A stretch of 64,000 bases of DNA from Scatophagus argus (Eukaryota > Chordata > Actinopteri > Scatophagidae), in contig NC_058511.1 of assembly GCF_020382885.2 (NCBI RefSeq), forward strand, positions 7,037,501 through 7,101,500, given 5' to 3'. A program made the position numbers and the translations under genes. Below are positions 46,701 through 57,571 of this stretch, in pieces. A model generated the notes under the pieces. That model was not told the DNA's origin and searched no databases. It saw only the letters and a list, made by a program, of their open reading frames with translations. How positions within the stretch are numbered: the stretch's first letter is position 1; each line of letters starts with the position of its first letter.

Positions 46701-48609
46701 TGTCAGACTAATAATCTAAGTATGGAGACAGAGACAAGAAGCCTAGATTAGTATAAAGAGAAATAGTTAGACTATGTAACCATTTTAAACACAGTTTTTA
46801 AATTTTCACATCTGTATTCACATATTTTGAACATTTGAAAGAGCCAGGCTTGCTGTTTCTTACTGATTCTGGGCTGTATGCTAAGTTGGCTAATTGGCTC
46901 TTGGCTCCAGCTTCCGTATTTAAAGCACAGACATTCTTGAATAATTGATTACTAAAACAGAGATCTTTGCAGAAGCTTGTCAAATTAATTCTTCAGCCTA
47001 CGGCAGTTGTTCTCCACCCTCAAACAGCTGGCCTGACACCCCTCACTGCACCCATCAGTAACACATGATCCCCTTCAGCAGGCTTGACCTTATTTCTGCA
47101 TGCTGTGAACAAGTTGCTGCACGGCTACACGCCAACCACCCCAACAACAGGTGAAAGGTCTGTAATAGGCACTGCACGAAGCCCCTAAAGGCAGATGGAG
47201 CCAGAAGATAATCCATATGAGCTCAGTGTGAAAGGATGTCAGTGAGCCAAACTTATGGCAAAGGATGTTAGGAGTCAATGAGTAGATTTAGACATCAAGC
47301 AGTGATGGAATGCCGTGTCCTTGTCTTTCATACTCGGAGGTAATTAAACTCCCTCGGCCCTGTTTGTCCTTTGCGTGGGTCGCTGTGGGTGATTACAGAT
47401 GGATGACAAAATGAAGATCAATCTGCCATCCCTGTAAAGAAAAATTACAGTGTATAAGACACAAAAGGAATTGTGGTGTTTGTCTACTAGAAATTTTTTT
47501 TTCCCGTGCACCAGCCTCAGATCAAAGCTGTACACAGTGCTTCGCTGCAGTGGAAAATCTGCATAGTAATTAAAGACAGTAGATGTGTGCAATCAGATGA
47601 GAATGGTGGAGGAGTTAAAGATCTGTCAGTATTTTATTTTATTTTCTTTTTCAACAGGCTAAAAGCACGCTGTGCGGAGTTCAGGACTACTGCGTTACAT
47701 GGGGGCGGACTAATGAACAGACACAGATGTAGGTCCTGTTCGTCTGTATGTGGATCTCGCTGTGTTGGTGTTAAAAGGAGCGACAAGATGACAAGATCAA
47801 TTCATAAGTGACTAAACAAAGATTTTTTCAAGTCAGTGCACTCAGGAGTTTTGCTCCAGTGTTCTCATTTGTTCTGGTATGACTGGATATGACCGGTAGC
47901 TTCCAGTAGATAATGACTTCAGGTCGATATTCCTGCATCACAAACATCAGGGAGTCAGTGCACCAACCTTATGACTCATTTTAATTATTGCCACATTGGA
48001 CGCTCTTGGTATCCACCCATAAAAACAGTTTTGGTTTAGTTAGACCTCTGCCTCCATCCCAAAACAATGGAAATTAATAATTTTATTTGAATTAAAAATG
48101 ACATTCATAAAATTCAGCAGCGGTTTTTCTTACCAAAAACTGTGTGACCAATGCATAAGGTAATACACCAAGCACACTGTCAAGCATTTTCATAAGGACT
48201 ATTTCTTCAGCAAGAAATAATTTCAGATGTTGGTAGTGTGTTCTGTGGATTATCCAGAGTAGCAGAGGGGCCATTAAATAAATAAAAATAAAATAGTAAA
48301 CTAAAATGGTCACAAAAGACAGCTTTTGCGGTATATGAATCCTGTTGCCATGGGATGCAGACCTCTGTTACATGTCACAACTCCCTCTCTGTTTCCTGTC
48401 TATCTCCTCACTGACTGTCAAATGAAGGCAAAATGTCAAAAAATAACCTTTTAAAAATGTGTGCTGTTATTCTCATTAGAATGACTGTTGCTTCATACCA
48501 CCGTGTATGAAGGCAGGCTTTTCACCTGGCCTTTAAGTGTGGCCTTTTGAAACTCTAAACACAAGCTATAAACAGATTTTTTCACAGATGCAGGTGGACA
48601 ATATGTCGT

Positions 48610-48700
48610 ACATATTTTGTATCATGTATCCAAATCTGTAAAGTAATAAGTAAATTTATCAAATAAATGTAGTGGACAAGAGTTGAATAAATACATAAAA
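48610..48700 (+). repeat. fragment of the CAGTGGTGG MITE family
   Basis: AAATCTGTAAAGTAATAAGT and AAATAAATGTAGTGGACAAG match internal parts of the family represented at 35030-35329 and 56080-56330. Confidence 0.4.
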
Positions 48701-51700
48701 ACTATCTCCATGCCTTGATCTATGTAAGTACTATGTAGTAAGAAAATAATCTTGAGATTTGTCTGTCCTCCACTTGTGGTTACTAATGCTGAATTTACAG
48801 CCTTTCGTCAACAGTCTTATCTGTTTTTTCCCTCCAGTTTTAAGCCTAAGCACAAGCTACATGTGGGAAAGCAAAGCAACATCCATAAACTGCCACATCT
48901 CCTGTCTTAAAAAAAAATGTCATCATTTTTCTTCATCTGCTGCCTTGTGTCCTCCATTAATCTTGTTTGCCATTAAGTTTGTGCCGCTGTCATCTTGATG
49001 CTTTTGGAGAGCTCCTTTGCAGTCTCTCCCTCTTCTGTTTGCATGATCACCTGTGAATAGAGACTTTGATGGATATGGATACGTCGTGCGTCTGGGGATG
49101 CTGAGGGAGCCTCCATCAAAACTGTTATTCCTGTAATAAAATATCCTCGATTTGTGGCAGGGTGTTAAACACGACGTCCATCTAGGAGGAGATTCCTAAT
49201 AGCCCATTTCCCTGGAGAGCATAAGAGGCCATTTACAACAACCAATCATGCAGTCAGGGAAGTGGCCTCACCTCTCTTTGCCAATAATGAGATAATGCAA
49301 AAAGCTCATTCCTTTCTTCGTGTTTATGTTGTCAAGCAGGGCGATGATTTATGAGCAGGGGAACGAGATTCATAAAACACACAATGGATTATGATAAATG
49401 AAGATGCAGGTGAATGCATGCGATGATGCTATTTTTCTGCTCAGCCACTTAAGGTAAAATTGATCAAACACGCTAAATGAGGGCGGTAAACTACAGTACA
49501 TGACGGTGCTGAACATGCATAGGTTTGTAGCCGAAATTGTCGATCCTTAGTAAAAAAGAAAAAAAGGGTTGATAAAGGGCTCAGTGGGGGTGCTTTGTGC
49601 TTGCATGGTGATGGCCTGAAGCTCCTGAAGGCAGCCACAGTGTGACTCCTTCACCCACCTTCAGGTAAGCTTTTAATGAGTGTAAGCAGTCTTCCTATTT
49701 CAGCCTGAGCTCAAACACACATTACTGAAGAAGGTGAGTGTGACCTGCGGAATATCAAGGTTGAAAAACGAAGGTGCACTGCTGCAGCAAACAGATGTGT
49801 GTGATAATGAATGTGTGTCTCGTTAGAGGGGAAAATTCGTCTTGGGAGTTTTTTTTCCTTGTGATTAATGGTTTTTGTGCTTTAGCCTGTAATCTTTACC
49901 TCGACCTTCCTTAAGTGACAAAAACCGAGGCAGTTAAAGAGCATATAAGAAGACACCGCTGAATAAAAGCTCATTTTTACCCGTGGAAGTAGCAAAACTA
50001 TAATATAAAAACAGTATTACAAGCCTTCTCTCTTTTTTAAAAAAAATAGCAGTTTGATATTTTTGGAAAACATGCTTATTCTTTTTCTGATGGAGACTGA
50101 TACCTTTTATGCTTTTGTTACGACCGCATTAAAATTGTACTTACATATATGCTCATTTTAAATATGAGCTCATTTTGCACTGAAATGTGAGCTATGAATA
50201 CACTGTTTTATGGTTTATTGATCAATGTATGAGAAAATATCTACATTTAATGACAAAAAAAATATGAAAAGCTACACCTCAGCTGATGCATAAAACAAAA
50301 TAGAAGACTGTGCTGAGTTTGGAAATACACATTCAGACACTGTGACATTCAGTCTGTGTTAGCTGATCATGAGAAAAATGTCATGTAATTTGTGCAGTAT
50401 TATGTTCTAATGAGCAGCTATCAAAGACGATCACATCTTCATTAATGCAACATCAAACCAGAGAGGCTACAGTAATTTTCAAGCTCATGAAAACCTTTCC
50501 AGTGACTTTTAGATTTCAGTGTCAATCGGTCATCATTAGCCGACAGTACGGCAGCGAGCCAGAGATCAGGCTGCATCCCTCCATACAGAACACCTTCATT
50601 CAGCCAAGATTCTGCTTACCATATCACACTTACAAACATCAGACCCTGGGGGTGTATGGGGGGTTCAGATGAGCAGATGGATGTTAATGTCTTTCCCAAA
50701 GAGCAGCAGTAGTTGTTAAAGCAGAGGAGAGTGGCTTTGTTAACTTAACGTTTTACCCATCCAGAGGGAATTCTTGCAAAAGGGTATTAGGATTCAGACC
50801 AGCAAAACCCACTTCCTCAACCTTCAACCCCGAGGATACAATTCACAGAGGTAAAATGAAAGACATACATCAAACCTCTAAAATTTTCCATCTACTCTTT
50901 AGGAAGCTCTTACAAACGTTTAATTTTCATAAGTAACTGCCTCCAGAGGAGGCAATGTTTTATATTTTATGAAAGTAATAATTTACATTTGGGTCGCACT
51001 CACTGTAATCAAGGCTTGAGGACAGGCCTGTGTGGGCACACAGAGAATATACCCTACCACATATACGTATGTATGTGTGTGTGTGTGTATTGTGTTTATA
51101 TATACACACACGTTATGTGAAAGAGAGACTTAAAGAAAGCGAAAGGGAGAGATATTTAAACACATCCAGTAGAGGTCATCTGCAAGACTCAGCCATTGCA
51201 CTGCCCACGCACTCCCACATGCTCAGCATCATTAAAAACAAAAAGGCACGGCTGAAACAATGCTGCAATCTGTGACACAACTGAGGGAGCAGGCGCAGAC
51301 CATAAGAATCTTAAAAAGCACATCGGCGAAGGAGGAAGAGCACTTTAATCTCTGCTTTAATTTTGTGACACCACTGATGTGCTTTTCTTTTCTTTACCAC
51401 AGATTTCTGGGCTGTCATGCTCTTATGTATATTCTGATGTCCCATGTCAGCAATCATTTAAGAGACTATGGTTAAAAACCTAGCTTGTCCATACTTACTA
51501 CATACAAATTTTACAGATTACTTGGAGATTGCCACACAGAAAAAATATAATATATTAGCATCAAGGTTTTTTGATTTTTAGGTGGGATCCACCAAGCAGA
51601 TTGGATCTTAAATGAACTGACTGTTCAGATCATCGGTTTGAAATTTTATTGAATATCTTACGCCACCCAGTGGTCTGGACAATATCCAAACAATGAAGAG

Positions 51701-51893
51701 ATCAAGGAAAGATCACAAGAAATCAGTGCTGGATAAAAGTGTGAATCATAAAGTTTTTATTTCAGAATTTGAAACAGTCAAATATACGAGAACAATTTAT
51801 AATCTGACAAAGATTTTAGTGGAAAATATGGGGCAAAAGCAAAATATCCACTCCACCGTAACCTTTTCATCAAGAATTTTGAATCTTGTGAAG

Positions 51894-52886
51894 TCAGAGC
51901 TCACTGCTGGTTAAAGAGGCCACTTGTCGATGTTTAAGAGCTTCAGGCCTTGCACATGTCACCTCCTCCAAAAAGAAGACATTTTGAGAATGCTCAGTGA
52001 GCCACTTCCACAGATACTTGATCCTTTCATCGCACACCCAGGGGTTTCCTGTTAAGATCATCTGGAAAGAGGATTTTTGGCCATCCAGCAGACCCTCAGG
52101 AAAACACTGCAGCTGATTCTGATTGAGGAGCAGCAGTTCAAGATTTTGGAGACCCTGGAGGAGGGTTGCTGGTAGTTCTTGGAGCTGATTCTCCTGTAAA
52201 AACAGCTGGGATAGTTTCAGGTTGTGATTGAAGACTGTAGGGTTCAGGGAGCTCAATTTGTTACCAGCGAGATTCAGTGACTCCAAGTGGTGCAGGTTCT
52301 TCAGGACATCTGGTTGTAGGTTCTGAAGATTGTTGTCACTTAAGTCTAGATTCTCCAGATTGGGCAGCTTGTGAAGCAGAGCAGTGGGTATACTCTCTAA
52401 ACGGTTTCCAGACAAGTCAAGCCAAATCAGGCTGCTGTTGTCAGGAAACCACTCAGGATCTGCTTTTTCAATCAGATTTTTCTTTAGCACAAGATTGTGA
52501 AGTGGGGCATGGCTGAAGACATTTGGGGGAAGATGAACCAGCTGACTACCTGTCAGATCCAATGTGTTCAAGTGGGGAACATCCTTCAGTAGATCTGAAG
52601 GAAGGCTTGTCAGGTTGTTGTGATACAGCTGGAGGTTGTTTAAAAGGGGCACAACACTCAAATGACTGGCAGTCATATTGCTGAGGTTGGTGTTCTGGAT
52701 TGATAGTCGAGTGGTGTTGGATGGCAAACCATTTACAGGAAAATTTGTAAGGGAGCTTTGGCTGCACACCACGTCTGCGCCTGAAGGTAGAAAGGAACAG
52801 GAGCACAGATCTGGGCAGTGGATGCCTCTATGGTGGTGATGGCATTCAGCCAGCGCAATGAATGTCAGGAGTATCCACAAGTTCAT
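51894..52886 (-). CDS. secreted leucine-rich-repeat protein, LRG1-like, copy A
   Basis: Predicted secreted LRR glycoprotein of 330 residues resembling leucine-rich alpha-2-glycoprotein. The start codon follows two bases after a splice acceptor (gcactatag), giving signal peptide MNLWILLTFIALAEC. Next come a histidine cluster, an LRRNT cysteine cap (CPDLCSC), about eight 24-residue LRRs (for example LENLDLSDNNLQNLQPDVLKN), and an LRRCT cap starting NPWVCDERIKYLWKWL. Several NxS/T sites (NTT, NMT, NLT, NSS) predict glycosylation. A non-coding exon ends at a donor at 53011 (5' exon 53011 to about 53045). It is about 60% similar by eye to copy B next door, sharing KADPEW(F/L)PDNSS, so the pair arose by tandem duplication. 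Function in fish is not known; the mammalian protein is an acute-phase TGF-beta modulator. Confidence 0.85.
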   Translation of the reverse strand: MNLWILLTFIALAECHHHHRGIHCPDLCSCSFLPSGADVVCSQSSLTNFPVNGLPSNTTRLSIQNTNLSNMTASHLSVVPLLNNLQLYHNNLTSLPSDLLKDVPHLNTLDLTGSQLVHLPPNVFSHAPLHNLVLKKNLIEKADPEWFPDNSSLIWLDLSGNRLESIPTALLHKLPNLENLDLSDNNLQNLQPDVLKNLHHLESLNLAGNKLSSLNPTVFNHNLKLSQLFLQENQLQELPATLLQGLQNLELLLLNQNQLQCFPEGLLDGQKSSFQMILTGNPWVCDERIKYLWKWLTEHSQNVFFLEEVTCARPEALKHRQVASLTSSEL

Positions 52887-53081
52887 CTCTATAGTGCTGC
52901 ACAAAGGTAGCATATGCAGTGTAAGAGACAGGCTGATATGGAAAATGATCAAAGAAATGTAATAATTTAATAATAAGTGTAAAAATCTGATCATAAATGC
53001 ATAATCCTACCTGAAAGGCACCACAGAACTCTCTCTGAGTTTGATTTACGGACTTGTTTTGAGTTGTGTTGAGTATATTTG

Positions 53082-53091
53082 TTCCCAGGAA
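53082..53091. promoter_or_regulatory. STAT-type palindrome upstream of LRG1-like copy A
   Basis: TTCCCAGGAA fits TTC-N4-GAA. On the minus strand it is followed by an A/T-rich AAATATAC at 53073-53080 and then the likely 5' exon. Mammalian LRG1 is STAT3-inducible, so a STAT site here is plausible. Short motifs like this also occur by chance. Confidence 0.3.
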
Positions 53092-53439
53092 CAAGTAAGG
53101 ACAAAATTTTGCAAGAGGCAAACAAAGACAAGCAAACAAACCCATTCATCATCAACTGCTGAGTGGTTACTTTTCCCCTGTACTTTCTAAAAGTTCAGAT
53201 GCGTCACAGAAATCAATATTTTACTTTTTAATTTTAAAGTTATATGATTTGTAAATAATGGAGGTATGTGAAAAAATCTTTTTTTGAAAAGAATTAAGTA
53301 TTTAATTTAATTTCAACTTTAATCTGTTTTCATCGTCACATATTACTGGTGTTTGAATTTAGGGAACACAAAATCTGTAAAGGAAGAGTTCTAAAGTTAG
53401 AGTCCGATAGTTTATAAGAAAACTGATTTCTGTTAGTTA

Positions 53440-53640
53440 AATATGATTCCACAGCAAGCAGCTGGTTAGCTTAACTTAGCATGAAGACTGATATGGATAT
53501 GGGAAACAGCTCTTTGGGTTTTATGGAGTCCTAAGAGTTCCTGCAATGTTCATTTTTAACACTTTTCGACAGAGCCAAGCCAGTCATTTCACTCAGGTGT
53601 AGCTTTAAATCTGACATACAGACATGAGAATGGTTTTGAT
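53440..53640. repeat. TTAGC-type repeat between the two LRR genes
   Basis: Contains GGTTAGCTTAACTTAGCATG, AAGACTGATATGG and ACAGAGCCAAGCCAG, matching the family described at 44130. Confidence 0.45.
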
Positions 53641-53869
53641 TTTTGTTTTTCAGTATCAACAACAAACCGATAAAGCGTATTTCCCTGAATGAAACTATTT
53701 CTGCCACAACATATTTCTATCTGTAATTAAACTCCAAGGAAAGACAGAAACTCTTAAATGGTCTTCTTAGTCGTTTCATATTTTATTATACATTCACCAT
53801 ACACTGACAAAAGAGAACGTTTCAGTGATCAAAATGTAAGACAGCTATCAGAGGCTGAGCTTAAGACTG

Positions 53870-54868
53870 TTAAGACTGAAGGTTTAGTTCGGTCTCTGTA
53901 AGTGACATTACTGAGCGCCCCACCAGAGACCGCGGGCTAGCACAAATGATGGTCTCTGGCAAGAAGACCTTCTTCTTGTTCTTCTGAAGCCACCTCCAGA
54001 GGTACTCCACTTTCCCATCACAAAGCCATGGGTTGGCAGACAGGTCCAGCCCCTCCTCGTCCAGGGAGTTAAGAGGGTCCAGCAAACCTGTGGGGACGTG
54101 CCTCAGCTGGTTGTCTTCCAGACTCAGGGCTCTGAGCTGAGTGAGCTCCTCAAAAAGGTTTTGCGGGAGTTCATTGAGCTTATTCCGAGAGAGGAAGAGA
54201 TAAGTGAGGTTACGGGTGCTCTGAAATGTAGATACATCCAGGGTGATTAGCTTGTTGTCTTGCAGGTTTAGCCTCTCAAGTTTGGTCAGCGAGTGGAGAG
54301 AGTTTGCAGAGATCTTCTCCATACGGTTGTTTGAAAGATCCAGATTTTCAAGGTGGGGCAACTTCTGAAGCAGAGCAACCGTGATCTTTGTTAAAAGGTT
54401 CCCAGATAGGTCCAACCAAGTGATGCTGCTGTTATCAGGAAGCCACTCAGGATCAGCTTTTTCAATCTGATTATTCTTCAACACCAAGCTGAGCAGTGGG
54501 GCGTGGCTGAAGACACCTGCAGGCAGGTCAGACAGTTTGTTTTCTGTGAGATCCAAAGTGTTGAGGTGAGGAACGCCTCTGAGAAAATCAGTGGGAAGGC
54601 TCTGCAGGTGGTTGTTGTACATGTGAAGCCCTTGCAGCTGGGGTGTGGCATTAAGATGCTGCTCAGAGATGGAGGTGATGTTTGTAAACTGGATGGTCAC
54701 CATGGTAGTGTTCTTCGGCAGACCCTCGGAGGGGTACGCTGTCAGGGAAACCTCATTACAGACCACCTCAGCTCTTCTGTGGTAGCATTTGCAAAGTTCT
54801 GGGCAGGACAGAGTGCCATGGCAGAAAGAAGCCAACCAGAGGAAAGCAAGCGCACACTGGGACTTCAT
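53870..54868 (-). CDS. secreted leucine-rich-repeat protein, LRG1-like, copy B
   Basis: 332 residues. The start ATG lies two bases inside the exon after acceptor gtcctag, with signal peptide MKSQCALAFLWLASFCHG. Then LRRNT (CPELCKCYHRRAEVVC), about eight LRRs (HLNTLDLTENKLSDLPAGVF, LENLDLSNNRMEKISANSL and so on), and LRRCT (NPWLCDGKVEYLWRWL). The upstream in-frame extension of the open frame is intron sequence, not coding. A non-coding 5' exon ends at donor 55048 (AACA|GTAAGT). It is complete with no frame breaks. The nearest mammalian relative is LRG1, but the syntenic position differs, so a plain orthology call would be unsafe. Confidence 0.85.
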   Translation of the reverse strand: MKSQCALAFLWLASFCHGTLSCPELCKCYHRRAEVVCNEVSLTAYPSEGLPKNTTMVTIQFTNITSISEQHLNATPQLQGLHMYNNHLQSLPTDFLRGVPHLNTLDLTENKLSDLPAGVFSHAPLLSLVLKNNQIEKADPEWLPDNSSITWLDLSGNLLTKITVALLQKLPHLENLDLSNNRMEKISANSLHSLTKLERLNLQDNKLITLDVSTFQSTRNLTYLFLSRNKLNELPQNLFEELTQLRALSLEDNQLRHVPTGLLDPLNSLDEEGLDLSANPWLCDGKVEYLWRWLQKNKKKVFLPETIICASPRSLVGRSVMSLTETELNLQS

Positions 54869-55249
54869 TCCTAGGACACAAGGAGAAGAAGACGTAGAGA
54901 CCTGAAAATGAGGTTGTACACCAGAAATCAAGGTTTTAAATATCCTACTTAAGTATTTCACAACTGCAGAACATCTGATGAAACCCCAAATCATTTCTAG
55001 TTCATGCACATGATGTTCAGTCACATGAGTAATAAAATCAAACTTACTGTTGTTTTCTAGTGGAATGAGTGTCAGGCCAGCTGTTCCTTATGTCAGATTC
55101 AGCAGTGTTCACTTGCAATTTACTGAGTCATTTGGGGAGCAGAATTTCCAATCTAATCATTACTTATTGTGTAAACAAGAACCCGTCACTAGACAGTCAT
55201 TCGTCAAGGACAGAAGATTGCAACAGACTGTGTGACACTAACCTGCAGG

Positions 55250-57571
55250 CAGAACACCAGACCTGGAAACTGAGTTTGTGTTGGTGTATTGTGTAACATA
55301 CTAAAGCACTGATAAAAAGTGTCAATTTGGAAACATGATGTTGAGGTCTCTGTGTTAATTTGAGCATGGAGTTTACGACTGTCTGATGGTGTGCCACAGA
55401 GTCAAAAACAACATTGGATGTTTATATTATTTTTTAAAATACGGAGATACAGGAAGAGTGAGGCAGAGAGAGAGAAAGAGAGAGCATGTTAGAGAGTTAA
55501 AAATACACAATGATCACTTCAAAATTTGTGGTTTTGATTTATTTTGCTGGAAATTTAAATGAAACATCAGAAAAGCTAACTGGCTGTATTTCCATGGGCG
55601 CAAAATGTTAAAGTTTTATAGCAGTAAGCTTTTCCTGGACAATTAAGAGCAATTGAAGAATAAATGTGTCTCTCTCTGTATCTTGTTTCCGCTGTGTGGA
55701 TTATATGTAACAAAGAATATTAAACGTTTATTAAAATATTAAAAATATTCTTTAAGCAAAAAGCCTTCTATGAGTGTTTGTGTATTTTTATTACTTATGT
55801 ATTCATATATTAGTAGAATTTTACTTCTTTAGCTACTTTTGTTAGAGCTAATTTTGAATATATTATACTGTATAGTGGCTGTGTCTAATAACGTTTATGT
55901 TTTTTTCACCATGAATTTGGAGCAGCAAAGAATCAACAAAATGAAAAATATTCCACCAACCAGCGAGAAAGAGGCTCACAAGAGCAGAGATAGCAGAGTA
56001 GGGTTAAACAACGTAACAGGCATTTGTGGAACTTGCTCCTGATAAAACATCTTTTAGTACAACAAGTACCATCACTAGAATGTGTGACATTACACAGTGC
56101 ACTCATATATTACATTATTAGATCACCTGTACAATTACTGATGCATTAATGTGTAAGTAGCATTTTACTGTTGGAGTCCATCCAAGTCCATCATATGTTT
56201 TGTATTTAAAATATTAGTCTTTAAAGTAACTATTAAATAAAGCTCTAAAAGTAGAAGAGCAAAAACAACAATATTTCCCTACTTAGTGGCATTACCTTAA
56301 ATGTGTACTTAATTACAGTCCAGTATTTGAGAAAATGAGCTTAGCACCACTGCAGGAAACATATCCATTTTAGGCATGTAAATTAAAAGGCTAGAGGTAA
56401 AAGACTGAATGTTTCTTGGCGAAGAGGAGCAGAAACAGCAGGAGAGGGCTGCGTGCCACTTGAGGTCACAGCGGTCGGTACAGCAGGCAGGTACGGCGTG
56501 TTTCATGGTTATTTAACGGGGACATACCGTCACACAGCTGATACCGAGAATGGATTAGATCTGCAGTATGAAATACGATTTTAGCAGATGGGCAACATGA
56601 TGAACCATTACATTATGTATGATGAGTGCCAGTTGGCTTTGGGCTGTTCTGAAAGATTTATTTCAGTCAAGCCCACTCACTCCACATGCACTTGCAAGAT
56701 AGAGACGGACCCATTCTAGTCTTAGTTCAAAGTCTCCTAAAATACACTGCAGTCACATATAACACCTCTGAAGGATCACTACAGCGTGCCTATAACATGA
56801 CTCTATTTATAATGTCGGTGATGTGCAAAATGGACTATATTCATCTCACTGGGGTTTTCTGGTATTGCTTATCTTGCAACATAATGTTATTAAAATATCA
56901 CTCACACTACACTAATAATTTCAAGGAAGCAAGTAAACAAATATGATATAATATAATAATAGCTTTATAGGTGGTGGTAGGCAGTTGGAGTCCGGCTAGC
57001 TGTTTCCACCTGTTTCCAGTCTGTATGCTAAGCTAACCTAACTAGCTCCTGCCTCATATATACATACAGTAAATCATAAGATTAGCCAGGCAGCTATAAG
57101 AGCAGTATCAATGTTTCGCCTAACTATTGAGTCCAGAATGCTGTGTTGATCTGATATTATAAATTTGATCTCAGTTTATGCCACACTAATAATTCAGGCA
57201 CAGAGCAACCTGGGAAGATGTGGGTGGAAAAATCAAATTCAGAAATCAAATTCCCAAGTTTTCCCCAAAAAAGGCAAAAAACATGCAGAATCTGTTCATG
57301 TGTCATTCACTGCCTGTCTTCTGCTTTTAATGCAGTGTCTATGTTTTATAAGAGGGAGAATTTCCATGTAAAATTCACACTGAAAGCCTTCAAATAAGAC
57401 ATCATGGCAGCAATTGAGTCATTAGGGCCACTCTTTGGAATGATGTAAGTCATGCTGCTTTTGTTTTTCCGCTTTCACCCCGAATCCTTAACGCCGATGT
57501 ATCGAGACAAATCCTACAGGCAGGATTTTAAATGAATGAAAAATGAATTATTCATTTTCAGGGTAACAGCG
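55250..57571. other. intergenic between LRG1-like copy B and rock2
   Basis: Spacer with a MITE-family fragment at 56080-56330 (TACTGATGCATTAATGTGTA, CATATGTTTTGTATTTAAAA) and a TTAGC-type copy at 56960-57160. No gene is visible. Confidence 0.5.

Larger units (their letters stand above)
39200..51893. other. gene-free interval of about 12.7 kb
   Basis: Contains an AT run (39349-39369), a (CA)n microsatellite (40822-40854), a GTAAAA-type run (45811-45850), a Tc1 3' end (45940-46265), copies of the GCTTAGC repeat and TG/CA runs near 51070-51110. Stretches at 45380-45720, 47000-47300 and 49170-49440 are complex, not repeat-like and carry homeodomain, SOX and POU-like words, so could be regulatory. 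Frames of up to 162 codons here are CA-repeat or random shadows. Confidence 0.5.

Noticed and set aside
53870-55024. 384-residue version of LRG1-like copy B
   Set aside because: The first 52 codons are upstream intron sequence; a splice acceptor sits directly before the methionine at 54868 that begins a good signal peptide.
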